Source of the DNA: CAZVFX01 sp964626565
GTDB taxonomy: Bacteria > Myxococcota_A > UBA9042 > CAIXZC01
Direction: 5' to 3'
NCBI GenBank assembly: GCA_964626565.1
Contig: CAZVFX010000020.1
Coordinates: 11,411 to 75,410 of the forward strand
Length of the DNA stretch: 64,000 nucleotides
In this document: piece by piece, positions 49,801 through 59,539 of the stretch
Numbering within the stretch: position 1 is the stretch's first letter
Layout of the letters: the number at the start of each line of letters is the position of its first letter
Notes under the pieces: model-generated
Told to the model about the DNA's origin: nothing
The model's database searches: none
The model's input: only the letters and a program-made list of their open reading frames with translations
Program-made: the position numbers and the translations under genes

Positions 49801-50972
49801 GAACGTCGACACGACTGGTGAGCGCAGCTCTGTCCCTCCTGCTGTTGTGCCCTGCATGCGCGGATCGGGAGCCGGCGCCGGCGCCCCCCGCCCCGGGGGA
49901 GCAGGCGCCCCCCCGGGAGGACGTTCAGTGCGTCGAATTGGACGAATCGAAAGCGAGCCGGTTTGTGGCGCTATCGCTTCACTGCGTGGACCGAGAATTC
50001 CCCAACAAGCCGTCCAACGTTGTGGATGGGGACGACACGGTGAGGCCGCCCCGGGAATTGACGCCTGCCTTTTACGGCTGCTTCGACTGGCACTCCGCGG
50101 TCCACGGCCACTGGGCCATGGTGAGGGTGTTGAAGCGCTACCCCGGCATCAGCGAGGCCGCCGAGATTCGCGCCGCGCTGGACCGCCACCTCACACCCGA
50201 ACTGATTCAGAAGGAGGTGGAGTACTTCACCGCGTCACGGAACAAGACTTTCGAGCGCCCCTACGGCTGGGGCTGGCTGCTGCGGCTGGCCGCAGAGTTG
50301 CACTCCTTCGAGGATCCCGATGCCAAACGCTGGTATGCGGCCCTGAAGCCGTTGGCCGCCCTGCTGGCCGATCGGACGAAGGCATATCTTACAGTGCTGT
50401 CATCCCCGATCCGAGCGGGCACCCATCCCAACACCGCGTTCGCCCTGGTCCACATGTGGGATTATGCCCGCCAGGTCGGGGACGGGGGGCTGGAAAAAGC
50501 CATTGCGGAGGCGGCGAAGCGGTTCTACCTGGAAGACCGCAGCTGCCCAACGGAATACGAGCCGTCGGGCGAAGATTTCATCTCGCCGTGCCTGGCCGAG
50601 GCTGACATTATGCGACGGGTGTTGAAGCCGGTCGAGTTCTCTGCCTGGCTCGCAGACTTCCTCCCCGATCCTTCCAGCTCAGAATTCGGCCCGCTGCGCA
50701 ACCCGCCGGAGGTGCGAGACCGAAGAGACCCGAAAATCGGGCACTTGATCGGCCTCGATTTTCAGCGGGCCTGGGCCTTCAACGGCCTGGCCGCCGACCT
50801 GCCGGAAGGGGACTCACGGAGGGAACAGTTTTCCAAACTGTCCCGGCTTCATTGCAAGGCCGGTGTGGACCTGATGTTCGACAGCGGCTACGGCGGCAGC
50901 CACTGGCTCGCCTCGTTCGCACTCTACCAGCTTACAGAGGTGGGTGTTGGTGGGAAAATTACTCCCCGATGA
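49797..50972 (+). CDS. DUF2891 family lipoprotein
   Basis: Protein of 391 residues with a signal peptide ending in a lipobox-like CPAC, followed by a Pro/Ala linker. The rest matches the DUF2891 family: LHCVDREFPNKPSNV, RPPRELTPAFYGCFDWHSAVHGHW, FERPYGWGWLLRL and GTHPNTAF are highly characteristic. The fold is an alpha-helical toroid; family members may be hydrolases, but no reaction is established. It overlaps the M28 gene start (ATGA), indicating an operon, and its C-terminus is antiparallel to the end of the propeller lipoprotein, with 14 nt of overlap. Confidence 0.82.
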   Translation: MRTSTRLVSAALSLLLLCPACADREPAPAPPAPGEQAPPREDVQCVELDESKASRFVALSLHCVDREFPNKPSNVVDGDDTVRPPRELTPAFYGCFDWHSAVHGHWAMVRVLKRYPGISEAAEIRAALDRHLTPELIQKEVEYFTASRNKTFERPYGWGWLLRLAAELHSFEDPDAKRWYAALKPLAALLADRTKAYLTVLSSPIRAGTHPNTAFALVHMWDYARQVGDGGLEKAIAEAAKRFYLEDRSCPTEYEPSGEDFISPCLAEADIMRRVLKPVEFSAWLADFLPDPSSSEFGPLRNPPEVRDRRDPKIGHLIGLDFQRAWAFNGLAADLPEGDSRREQFSKLSRLHCKAGVDLMFDSGYGGSHWLASFALYQLTEVGVGGKITPR

Positions 50973-53481
50973 CGCCGGCGTAGCGCATGGCCCAGTAGGG
51001 CAGCAGCCAGGCCATGGGGCCCTGAACTCCGGTGCCGTTGCCCCCGTCGTATTTGACGTGCAGATTGCCGTTCCACCAGACAGTGCGAATCTCATCGTAG
51101 GGAAACACTGTGGCGAACTGGGGGTCGTCGAAACGGTCGTCAGGCCAATCCGCGGCGTCCATGCGATGGCTGTTGTCCATTTCGAAGATGCGCTGGTCAA
51201 AGGGCATCTCCCGAAGGCTCTGGAGCGCAGGCTCCATCTCGGTGTGCTCGAAACCAGCCAGCAACGCCACGTACGCGGTCCACAGCGGGTTTCGCTCCAC
51301 CTTTTCCCACTCGTATAAGAAGAGCAGGCTGTCGATCCAGATCTGCCGGCGGTCGTCGTCGGGCTCGTAGCGGATAAGCGTGTTGTACGCCATCATGGCC
51401 AACTCGTGGTCCGAGTGATTCATGAAAGACGGGTTGGTGATGGTGTACGTATCTTCGTGGGGCATGGCCACCTGATCGTACTTGTGCACCGTGACCAGCT
51501 CTTCGTAGGCATCAAAAAACTTCTGGTCACCCGTGATGTGCCAGGCGCCCAGCAAGTGCCCCAGGATCTCGATGGAGTTCAGCCACCCTTCCCCATGCCA
51601 CGAGCCGATGCAGAACGATACCGCCTCCACCTTGTTCTCCGCCTCGTCTGCGGCTTCAATGCACGCGTCCATACCGTCGGCCGCGGCCCCGATGCGCTCC
51701 GGGTACCAGTGCCCATGCCCGGTTTTCACACCGTCCAGATCTATCAGCTTGTAGTCGTTGTCGACAAGGTAGGATGCCGCAAGCCAGACGCGATCGGCCA
51801 ACTCCTGGCGCTCCTCGTCTGTCTTCGCACACAGGTCGTAGAACAAAGGATAGCCGTAGAAATGCCCGGCATACTCATCGGAAGAGGTGTCGTCCTTCCA
51901 GTAGTAGTCGTGCCCCTCGTAGTTGACCAGGTGCCAGTTCTCCTGGGGAATCTTGTTGTCGTAGACGCCGCCCTCGTCGTCCCGGACCAGTGACCGGGTG
52001 ATAAAGCCGGTCTGTTTTCCTTCCTCGGCGAAGCTGATCGCGGGGATGTCCACCTGCAAATACATGACATCGGTAGCCTTGCGGGCTTTGTCGTAGTAGT
52101 ACTCGTCGCCGGTGGCCGCGTACGCGTAACACCACGCCCCAATTTGCATCTGGGTCCACAGCCCGTCGTTGTCCTTGTCGCTGACGAACCAGGAGGTAGG
52201 CTCCCACGGATCGTCGGTCCAGGCGTCGGAAGGGACAAACCCGTCCATGCGCCAGAAGTGCTCGTCCTGCAGCTCTTCCATATGCTGCGCCTTCTCCGCC
52301 AGGGTGCGGCTTACCCACTCGATGCGGCTGATGCCGGCAGGAGTCCCCAGCCAGATCCGCCCCTGGTCATCGACGGCTGCGGCATTGACCTGGTTATGGG
52401 GCAGCCAGCGCTGAGAGGTGTAGTGATCGAGCCTCGCAAATGCCTTGCCACCGGCAAACGGCTCTTCCAGCGCACTAGCGCCGATACCGTGGGCCAGCAC
52501 CAGACGGCCACCACCGAGAGCCAGTCCCCGCACATCGTGGTACGGGATGCTGCCTACCCCGGGCTCCACGATCTGGACATCGCCCGCTTCAATTCTGGCG
52601 ATGCCGGTTGCTGCTCCCGCCAGCACAGCTCCATCCGGGGCCGCCAGCACTGAGCGGACATCGTCATCGGATATGGGGTGCGAGGCCAGCACGTCGCCAT
52701 CCCAGGAATGCAGTCCGGCATCGGTGGCGAGCCATAGCACCCCCTCAGCGTCCTCAGCCAGACCTCGGATCTCCATACCTTGCAACTGTCCGCCACCAAC
52801 CTCAGCAAACCCCGGGTCGAGGCTACCTTTCTCGAGGGCGAACAGCCCGCCGGCCGCGGTCCCCACAAAGATCTCCGCTGCGCCCAATTCCACCGCGGTC
52901 AGAGCAGGGCCCGGACTGTACACGAAGTCGGTTTGTTGTGAGCCGGTATTGTGGTAACCCACGCGGGTGGCCGTCGCAAAGATGAGGGTTCCGTCCTCAT
53001 CCAGAGTGCGGGCGATGTCCACCACCGGTTCCGACACTCCCGCCGGAATATATGCGGCCTCAAACTTACCGGTATCTTCGTCAAACCTGTACACCCCGTC
53101 GGCAGTACCGGCCCACGTCTCCCCGCCGGCTGCAGACAGACAGCGAACATCAAGGGAAGGCAAGGTCTCAACCGTCCGATACATGGTCCGCTCATCCATG
53201 AGGTACGGGTCCGATGCCTTGGCCAACTCCGGGCTGTCTTCCTTGTGAAAGAACGCTGGGTCGGGATAGACAAAGGGCACGTCCGCGGGCGGAGCATCAA
53301 CCGTCTCTTCCGGAGGTTGCACGTCCGCACCCGTATCCGCAGGCAGTTCCGCACCCGCGTCCGCGAGCAGATCCGCAAGCAGCTCGACCCCACCTGCATC
53401 CGCCACGTCAGTTGCCCCTCCTCCACCAGAGGAGCAAGCCAACAACGCACAACCTGCCAGAATAATCAGCACTGGTCTCAT
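50959..53481 (-). CDS. beta-propeller lipoprotein with alpha/alpha-barrel C-terminal half
   Basis: Lipoprotein of 840 residues: lipobox ALLAC, an Asp/Ala/Glu/Pro linker to about residue 70, then repeats of the two-component-regulator propeller type (GTADGVYRFDE, GTAAGGLFALE, LATDAGLHSWDG, LGTPAGISRIEW) to about residue 390. The second half (about 420-840) has helical hairpins with Tyr/Trp-rich segments (MQIGAWCYAYAATGDEYYYDKA) that look like an alpha/alpha toroid, as in polysaccharide-acting proteins. No catalytic residue can be assigned. AGGTGAGACC precedes the ATG at 53481. Confidence 0.72.
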   Translation of the reverse strand: MRPVLIILAGCALLACSSGGGGATDVADAGGVELLADLLADAGAELPADTGADVQPPEETVDAPPADVPFVYPDPAFFHKEDSPELAKASDPYLMDERTMYRTVETLPSLDVRCLSAAGGETWAGTADGVYRFDEDTGKFEAAYIPAGVSEPVVDIARTLDEDGTLIFATATRVGYHNTGSQQTDFVYSPGPALTAVELGAAEIFVGTAAGGLFALEKGSLDPGFAEVGGGQLQGMEIRGLAEDAEGVLWLATDAGLHSWDGDVLASHPISDDDVRSVLAAPDGAVLAGAATGIARIEAGDVQIVEPGVGSIPYHDVRGLALGGGRLVLAHGIGASALEEPFAGGKAFARLDHYTSQRWLPHNQVNAAAVDDQGRIWLGTPAGISRIEWVSRTLAEKAQHMEELQDEHFWRMDGFVPSDAWTDDPWEPTSWFVSDKDNDGLWTQMQIGAWCYAYAATGDEYYYDKARKATDVMYLQVDIPAISFAEEGKQTGFITRSLVRDDEGGVYDNKIPQENWHLVNYEGHDYYWKDDTSSDEYAGHFYGYPLFYDLCAKTDEERQELADRVWLAASYLVDNDYKLIDLDGVKTGHGHWYPERIGAAADGMDACIEAADEAENKVEAVSFCIGSWHGEGWLNSIEILGHLLGAWHITGDQKFFDAYEELVTVHKYDQVAMPHEDTYTITNPSFMNHSDHELAMMAYNTLIRYEPDDDRRQIWIDSLLFLYEWEKVERNPLWTAYVALLAGFEHTEMEPALQSLREMPFDQRIFEMDNSHRMDAADWPDDRFDDPQFATVFPYDEIRTVWWNGNLHVKYDGGNGTGVQGPMAWLLPYWAMRYAGVIGE

Positions 53482-53510
53482 GGTCTCACCTGTCGAATTT
53501 TGTGTTTCGG

Positions 53511-53568
53511 CTCACAGCTCAAAGCTCACTGCTCACAGCCCAAAGCCCAAGACTCACAGCTCACAGCC
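53511..53568. repeat. low-complexity CTCACAGC-rich stretch
   Basis: About 58 nt in the 92-nt gap between two lipoprotein genes are imperfect tandem repeats of CTCACAGC and CCCAAAG units. Such strings can grow by slippage. No spacers or protein-coding role are apparent. Confidence 0.6.
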
Positions 53569-53573
53569 GCCTA

Positions 53574-56500
53574 TTAGTCGCAGTGAGAGCCCAGCCCGTC
53601 CAGAGTGTCCTTGGGGAAGATCTCCCATTCCATCGCCGGGTCGAAATCATCGCCGCCGTTGGAATCTCCGGAGCTGACCAGGCAGGTGCGCCGCAAGGTC
53701 ATATCCTTGGTGGAAACGATGCCGCCCGCACCGGTCCAGGCTTCACCAGGGTCTTCGCCTATCTTGCCAATGATATCCGCGGGCTGTCCCAGGCAATCCA
53801 GAGCCACCGCATCATTACCGGTAAAATTGATGTTCCCGGAGGTCTGGTCACAGGCACTGTCGTCGGAGATGCTGGGATTGCAGACTACATAGGTGCCGCC
53901 GCCCCCAATAGGAACCGCATTCAGCGCCACGGTCTTGGATATGGTGGGAGAACCGTTGGTGAACACCAGGATCGCACACTGAGACAGATCAAACTGGCCT
54001 TGACCGGCATAGTAGATCTCAAGGGCTTTGTTGTAAGAACCGCCTTCGATATACTCGCTGAAGAAGAGGGCGGGTCCGGAAGGTCCGCCGCCCTGTCCGA
54101 TATAGCTGAACGGGGCCGCGCTGCCCTGCTGGTCGAGGATGGGATCGCCGTTGTAGACGTATGGGCCGGCCATGATGCCCAGCTCGCCCGGGTCATAGGC
54201 AACTTCGAAGTCAACGTTTACCGTCTCCCCGTCACCCACGGTGCCGGAGGGGATGGTGCCCACAAACTCGTCGTTGTTGTTTATGTCCGCGTTGAAAGTC
54301 ATCGCCACCGTATCAGGTTCCTGCTGGCCCTGCACGGTGTAAAGCATGGTGGCCTTGATGCCCGCGCCCGGCCCGCCCGCCTCGGTCACATTGGGCATGT
54401 AGATCTGCAGATATATGTCGAGGGGCTGACTGCCCGGGAAAGGCAGCCCCGTGGTGGGCCACACGTCGCCGGCCCACTCCACCTCGCAAAGGTCGGGAAT
54501 GGCGTCCTGGTCGTTGTCCAAGGCGTCGTCTCCCAGCGGGCAGACATCAGCGGAATCGGGCACGCCGTCCTGGTCGGTATCCACGCAGGGCGCCGCATCC
54601 ACACAATCCTCGTCGACGCAGTCGAACTTGCCGTCGTCGTCGTTGTCCAACTCGTCGTCACATTCGATTTCGCCGCAACCGTCGATGCCCTGACAGACCG
54701 GGTCATCGCAGTCAGTGAGCCCGTTGTCGTCGTCGTCCTCCTGGTTGCTGCAGTCTGTTTCCACGCACAGGTCGTTGGGGGCTCCGGGCGTACCGCCGTC
54801 GCCGTCACCGAACGTCGTGGTTGAGGGGCACCAGAAGGCGGAGTCGTTGTTGGAGGTGGAGTCGGTGGCGTCCACAGCCAACTGCAGGCTGGAGCCGTTG
54901 GGTATGGTCCAGAAGCCTTCCGGCGCATACACTACCTCATCGGCTACCACTTCTCCGAATGAGAGAATGATCTCGTCTTCATCATTGGCCAGGGTGAAGC
55001 CGGAGTACACGTAATCGATGGGCGCGCCGCCGTTGACCTGCTTGTCATCGTTGCGGCCCAACACCAGGTACTGGTCCGGCGCAATGACCAACGAGCTTTC
55101 CACGGTGAACTCGTTGTTGCCGAAGTCCATCACGGTCATCCCCTTCAGTTCATACTCGATCTCGGACGCGTTGTAGATTTCGAACCACTCCTTCTGGGAG
55201 TCGGTGCCGGTGGGGTTGGCCATGATCTCGGTGATCACCAGGTCTCCCGGCTCGGGAACAGGAAGACACTCGGGCGCTTCGGAGCAGTCGTCGACGTCAT
55301 CGCAGTCGGTGAGCCCATCACAGTCGTTGTCCGTTTCGTCGGTGCAATCCATTTCCGCCTGGCAGTTGGAATCATCAGCACACAGCGGATCGCAGCAGTC
55401 CACCAGGTCGTCGCCGTTGTCATCCTGGTCGTTGCCGCAATCTTCGCAAATCCAGTCGCCGGACTCGCACTGGCCGTTGACACAGACGTCGCCGTCGGTG
55501 CATTCCTCGGCGTCACTGCAGTCGATGTCCAGGTTGGTGGTTTCGCACCCGGCGTCGGGGTTGCACACGTTTCCCGTGCACTGATTCTGGTCGTCGCAGA
55601 ATCCGTCGTTGGGAGCGTTGACCACCACGTCGTTCTCTTCGTCGCAGGAGTCGTCGGTGCAGTCGATCTGGTCATCAATCTCCGGGACCGGGCCATCCTC
55701 GCAGATACCGGTATCCGAGGCGCAGGTTTCAAGGCCGTTGCAGAAGACGCCGTCGTCGCACACTTTCTCGGTGCCGCCGCATTCCCCGTCAGCGCAAATG
55801 TCGTCATAGGTGCACAGGTCGAGGTCGTCGCACCCCAGGGTGTTGTCCGTGTATTGGCACCCATCGGTAAGGTGACAGGAATCGTCGGTGCAGACGTTGG
55901 CATCGTCGCAATGCACGTCATTGGGGGTGTTCACCACCTGGTCGTTGTCCTCGTCGCAGGAATCGTCGGTGCACGCCACCAGGTCATCCAGTTCCGGCGC
56001 TTCGCCGTCCAGGCAGTCCTCGATGGCATCGCAGTACTCTTCGCCGTTGCACCACAACGTGTCGTCGCACAGGGTATCGTCGGCCTCATGCACCACAACG
56101 TCATTCTCTTCGTCGCAGGAATCCACGGTGCACACCACCAGGTCATCCAACTCCGGCGGCTCACCATCCAGGCACCCTTCAACATCGTCGCAGTACTCCT
56201 CGCCGTCGCAGAAAGTAGCATTGTCGCAGAGCAGGTCCGACGCGGTGTGGGTTACGACGTCATTTTCCTCGTCGCACTCATCTTCGGTGCAGTCCACCAG
56301 GTCGTCCAGTTCGGGCGGTGTACCTTCAATGCAACCCAGTTCAACATCACAAACCTCGGGGCCGTTGCAGAACTCACCATCATCGCAGAAGTCGGAGTCA
56401 GGCTCGTTGACCACCACATCGTTCTCTTCGTCGCATGAGTCGATGGTGCACTCCAGCTCGTCGTCTATGACCGGTTCCTCGCCGTCCAGGCAACCTTCCG

Positions 56501-57815
56501 CTGCGTCGCACACTTCGGCGCCGTTGCACCACAGTGCGTCATCGCAGGCGGTGTGGTCGAGCTCGTTGACCACCACGTCGTTCTCTTCATCGCAGGAGTC
56601 CACGGTGCAATCCACCAGGTCGTCCACTACCGGCGCTTCCCCTTCCAGGCAGCCGCTGGCCGCGTCGCAAGTCTCCAGCCCGTTGCAGAAGTCGCCGTCA
56701 TCGCAAACCACCGGTTCACTGATGCACTCACCACCGTCGTCGTTGACATCGCAGATGTCCACGGTGCAGGCGTCGGCGTCGTCGCACAATGCGTCGGTGG
56801 CCACATGGACTATCATGTCCGACTCTTCGTCGCACTCCTCAACTGTGCAATCGACAAGGTCATCGTCTACGGGAACCGGCCCCTCGAGGCAATCCCCGGT
56901 GTCGGGGTCGCACGTTTCCAGGCCGTTGCAGAACTCACCGTCGTCGCACACCACGTCGTCGGCCAGGCATTCGCCGGCCACGCAAGTGTCGTCTTCGGTG
57001 CAATTATCACCGTCGTCGCACTCCACGTCGTCCAGGTTGGTGTCCTGGCAACCTTCCTCAGCGTCGCACACGTTGGTGGTGCACATGTTGCCGTCGTCGC
57101 ACGCATCGTCATCGGGCGTGTGGACAACTTCGTCCTCGTCTTCATCGCATTCGTCCACGGTGCACTCGACGCCGTCATCAATCTCGGGCACATCCTCGGC
57201 CACGCAGTCGCCGGTTTCGCCGTCGCAAACCTCGAGGCCGTTGCACCACAATTCGTCGTCACAGATTATCGGTGCGCCGCCGCACTCCTTGTCCGCACAT
57301 TGGTCGTTTTCGGTACAAAGGTCACCGTCGTCACAGGCAGCATCGTTGGCCAGCGCCTTGCAGCCGCCCATTTCGGGGTCGCACACGTTGTCGGTGCACT
57401 CGTTACCGTCATCGCACCCTACGTCGTCGGGGGTGTGGGTAATCTCGTTGGTGGCTTCATTACATTCGTCCACCGTGCACGATACGCCGTCGTCCAGTTC
57501 CGGCGGCGTTGTGCCTGCACACTCACCGGTCGCAGGGTCGCAAGTCTCAACGCCGTTACAGAACAGGTCGTCGTCACACTCTTTGGCCGTGCCCTCGCAC
57601 ACGCCGTCAGCGTTGCAGGTGTCGCCCTCGGTACAGGGGTCTCCGTCGTCGCACGCATCACCCTCCACACACACATCGATGCCGGCATCGCCGCCCGCAT
57701 CCTCGGTAGCAACAGCATCCTTGTCGTCGTCGCCGCCCCCGCCCCCACAACCGGCAGGAAGTGCAGTGAACATCACCAACGCAGCCAGCACGGCAAACAG
57801 TTTAAGACTTCTCAT
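53574..57815 (-). CDS. giant Cys-rich lipoprotein with lamin-tail domains
   Basis: Lipoprotein of 1413 residues: lipobox PAGC, then a long array (about 45-810) of Cys-rich units with the pattern CDDGxxCNGxExC, CxxGxxPxxDDxVxCTxDxCDEExD. A lamin-tail domain (about 850-990; DLVITEIMANPTG), a thrombospondin type-3-like Asp-rich stretch (about 1060-1110) and a second lamin-tail-like domain at the end follow. Many disulfides and calcium sites suggest a rigid surface fibre. GGGGGA lies just before the ATG at 57815. The array leaves long antisense frames open that are not genes. Confidence 0.82.
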   Translation of the reverse strand: MRSLKLFAVLAALVMFTALPAGCGGGGGDDDKDAVATEDAGGDAGIDVCVEGDACDDGDPCTEGDTCNADGVCEGTAKECDDDLFCNGVETCDPATGECAGTTPPELDDGVSCTVDECNEATNEITHTPDDVGCDDGNECTDNVCDPEMGGCKALANDAACDDGDLCTENDQCADKECGGAPIICDDELWCNGLEVCDGETGDCVAEDVPEIDDGVECTVDECDEDEDEVVHTPDDDACDDGNMCTTNVCDAEEGCQDTNLDDVECDDGDNCTEDDTCVAGECLADDVVCDDGEFCNGLETCDPDTGDCLEGPVPVDDDLVDCTVEECDEESDMIVHVATDALCDDADACTVDICDVNDDGGECISEPVVCDDGDFCNGLETCDAASGCLEGEAPVVDDLVDCTVDSCDEENDVVVNELDHTACDDALWCNGAEVCDAAEGCLDGEEPVIDDELECTIDSCDEENDVVVNEPDSDFCDDGEFCNGPEVCDVELGCIEGTPPELDDLVDCTEDECDEENDVVTHTASDLLCDNATFCDGEEYCDDVEGCLDGEPPELDDLVVCTVDSCDEENDVVVHEADDTLCDDTLWCNGEEYCDAIEDCLDGEAPELDDLVACTDDSCDEDNDQVVNTPNDVHCDDANVCTDDSCHLTDGCQYTDNTLGCDDLDLCTYDDICADGECGGTEKVCDDGVFCNGLETCASDTGICEDGPVPEIDDQIDCTDDSCDEENDVVVNAPNDGFCDDQNQCTGNVCNPDAGCETTNLDIDCSDAEECTDGDVCVNGQCESGDWICEDCGNDQDDNGDDLVDCCDPLCADDSNCQAEMDCTDETDNDCDGLTDCDDVDDCSEAPECLPVPEPGDLVITEIMANPTGTDSQKEWFEIYNASEIEYELKGMTVMDFGNNEFTVESSLVIAPDQYLVLGRNDDKQVNGGAPIDYVYSGFTLANDEDEIILSFGEVVADEVVYAPEGFWTIPNGSSLQLAVDATDSTSNNDSAFWCPSTTTFGDGDGGTPGAPNDLCVETDCSNQEDDDDNGLTDCDDPVCQGIDGCGEIECDDELDNDDDGKFDCVDEDCVDAAPCVDTDQDGVPDSADVCPLGDDALDNDQDAIPDLCEVEWAGDVWPTTGLPFPGSQPLDIYLQIYMPNVTEAGGPGAGIKATMLYTVQGQQEPDTVAMTFNADINNNDEFVGTIPSGTVGDGETVNVDFEVAYDPGELGIMAGPYVYNGDPILDQQGSAAPFSYIGQGGGPSGPALFFSEYIEGGSYNKALEIYYAGQGQFDLSQCAILVFTNGSPTISKTVALNAVPIGGGGTYVVCNPSISDDSACDQTSGNINFTGNDAVALDCLGQPADIIGKIGEDPGEAWTGAGGIVSTKDMTLRRTCLVSSGDSNGGDDFDPAMEWEIFPKDTLDGLGSHCD

Positions 57816-57987
57816 ATGGTCCCCCGTTTATTTAGCGACCCGCCCATGGGCGAGCCCGAATTAACAAGATCAGTACTACTACGATCGACAAGGAGTGTAT
57901 TTATTTCGGTATCAGTTGGCAAGCGGTTAGCTGGCCTCTTCAAGTAGCACAGTCGCCGCTCTTGCATTTGGCTTAGATATTGAGTCA

Positions 57988-58011
57988 AATTACTCATGGC
58001 ATTGAGTAATT
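57988..58011. promoter_or_regulatory. palindromic operator candidate upstream of the ATPase gene
   Basis: AATTACTCA (57988-57996) and TGAGTAATT (58003-58011) form a perfect 9-bp inverted repeat with a 6-nt spacer, 15 nt before the ATPase ATG. Another TGAGT half-site lies just upstream at 57981-57985. The AT-rich pattern in GC-rich surroundings fits a repressor site. Confidence 0.45.
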
Positions 58012-58026
58012 GGTGCGGGAGGTGCT

Positions 58027-59202
58027 ATGTTTCGTCGAGAAATGGCTGAGACTCTTGAGCAGAGACTCACGGAATCCAGGCAGTTCATCCAGGTTCTGGT
58101 CGGCCCTCGCCAGACGGGCAAGACCACTATCGCAAGACAGGTGATGAAGCACTTGACCGTTCCGGTTCGCTACGCGACCGCTGACGAACCGGCCCTGAAA
58201 CAAGCGGGCTGGATGGAACAACAGTGGGAACTGGCGAGACTTACGGCAAAACCCGACGGAGTACTCATTCTCGATGAGATTCACAAGTTGCCGGGGTGGG
58301 CCGAAACCGTCAAGCGCTTGTGGGATGCCGACTCCATGGCCGCCGGCGGATTGCGGGTTGTCTTGCTGGGCTCCTCGCCATTGCTGATGCAGAAAGGTCT
58401 GACGGAGTCCTTGGCCGGCCGATTCGAGCTGATCAGAGTCCCACACTGGGACTTTGACGAGATGTCCCAGGCGTTCGGCTACACCTTTGAAGAATATGTG
58501 GTGCTCGGAGGGTACCCGGGGGCAGCCTCCCTGCGAGAGGACTTTGCCCGCTGGCGAAGCTACATACTCGACGCCTTGGTGGAGACGGCCATCTCCCGGG
58601 ACATTCTGTTGATGACTCGGGTTGACAAACCTGCGCTCCTGCGGAGGACCTATGAGCTGGCGTGTGCACATTCCGGACAGATTCTCTCCTTCCAGAAAAT
58701 GGTAGGCCAACTGCAGGACGCCGGCAACACGACAACCATCGCTCACTACCTGAATCTGCTGGGCGCGGCGGGGTTGGTTTGCGGACTACCCAAGTACCAC
58801 GGGGGCAAGATCCCGCAGCGCGCTTCAAGCCCCAAGCTGCAAGTGCTGAACAACGCGTTGATCACAGCTCAGACCGGCATCGGTCCGGCGCAGGCGCCTA
58901 CAGACCGCCCCTACTGGGGACGGCTGGTTGAAAGTGCTGTTGGGGCACACCTGGCCAACCGGGCCGGACAGGATCGATTCGAGCTCTCTTACTGGCGGAA
59001 CAGAGGCAGGGAAGTGGACTTCGTGGTTTCTTCCTCGGGTACTGTGACAGCCTTGGAGGTCAAGACCGGCCGCGTTCCGACCGCTCTGCCCGGCATGACC
59101 GAATTTGAACGCAGATTCCGGCCTGCCCGTTGTCTGGTCATCGGGCCCGAAGCGCTTCCCGCACAGGAGTTCCTCGCCACCACACCGCGAACCTATCTTT
59201 GA
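58027..59202 (+). CDS. AAA ATPase with DUF4143 domain
   Basis: ATPase of 391 residues of the AAA_14/DUF4143 type. The P-loop is GPRQTGKTT and Walker B is VLILDEIHK, with a GSS motif at the sensor position (LLGSSPLL). A helical middle region is followed by the C-terminal restriction-nuclease-like DUF4143 domain with REVDFVV and LEVKTG, in which the acid and Lys of a PD-(D/E)XK core can be seen. The ATG at 58027 has GGGAGGTG upstream. Such proteins often travel in mobile or defence-related contexts, and the transposase gene is next to it, but the role is not known. Confidence 0.88.
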   Translation: MFRREMAETLEQRLTESRQFIQVLVGPRQTGKTTIARQVMKHLTVPVRYATADEPALKQAGWMEQQWELARLTAKPDGVLILDEIHKLPGWAETVKRLWDADSMAAGGLRVVLLGSSPLLMQKGLTESLAGRFELIRVPHWDFDEMSQAFGYTFEEYVVLGGYPGAASLREDFARWRSYILDALVETAISRDILLMTRVDKPALLRRTYELACAHSGQILSFQKMVGQLQDAGNTTTIAHYLNLLGAAGLVCGLPKYHGGKIPQRASSPKLQVLNNALITAQTGIGPAQAPTDRPYWGRLVESAVGAHLANRAGQDRFELSYWRNRGREVDFVVSSSGTVTALEVKTGRVPTALPGMTEFERRFRPARCLVIGPEALPAQEFLATTPRTYL

Positions 59203-59539
59203 TCCCCCAGGTTGCTCACTCGCGACCTGACTTCGCATGAAGCTACGTCGTGGCAGGCTGTCAACCTTGGCAAGGTTGTCACGCCCCGACGAGGGGCTCC
59301 AAGATCCCTAGTCATTTCAAGGCCCGTTGAGTCCCGCTGGGCTGGTTAGAACCCGCCAGGTTGGGAAGAAGCGTACGCGAAGTGTACGGGATCTGGCTTC
59401 GAAAGCCAGCCGTGGACGACTTCCCTATCCGATGAGGGAGGGCACTCCTTTCGACTTGACGAGCCGCCGTGCCCGTCACTTATTGGATCCTCGTCGAAAG
59501 GCCTTGCCTGAGTGCCCGTCCGGCATCACGCTTGAATCT
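59203..59539 (+). other. intergenic region with a string of hairpins before the transposase
   Basis: 337 nt without a convincing gene. Four perfect stems occur on the plus strand: CAACCTTG/CAAGGTTG around one base (59262-59278), GCCCC/GGGGC (59283-59297), CGTAC/GTACG (59372-59388) and CTGGCTT/AAGCCAG with loop CGA (59393-59409). They may belong to the left end of the insertion sequence or to its control region. I could not find the terminal inverted repeats, and the in-frame extension upstream of 59540 does not look like protein. Confidence 0.45.

Noticed and set aside
55888..57864. Long plus-strand open frame opposite the Cys-rich lipoprotein
   Set aside because: Repetitive codons of the Cys-rich array leave the antisense frame open; the product is only Ser/Thr-rich repeats with no start context.
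59327..59539. N-terminal extension of the transposase
   Set aside because: Although in frame, the region contains hairpins and no family-like residues; the family start is at 59540.
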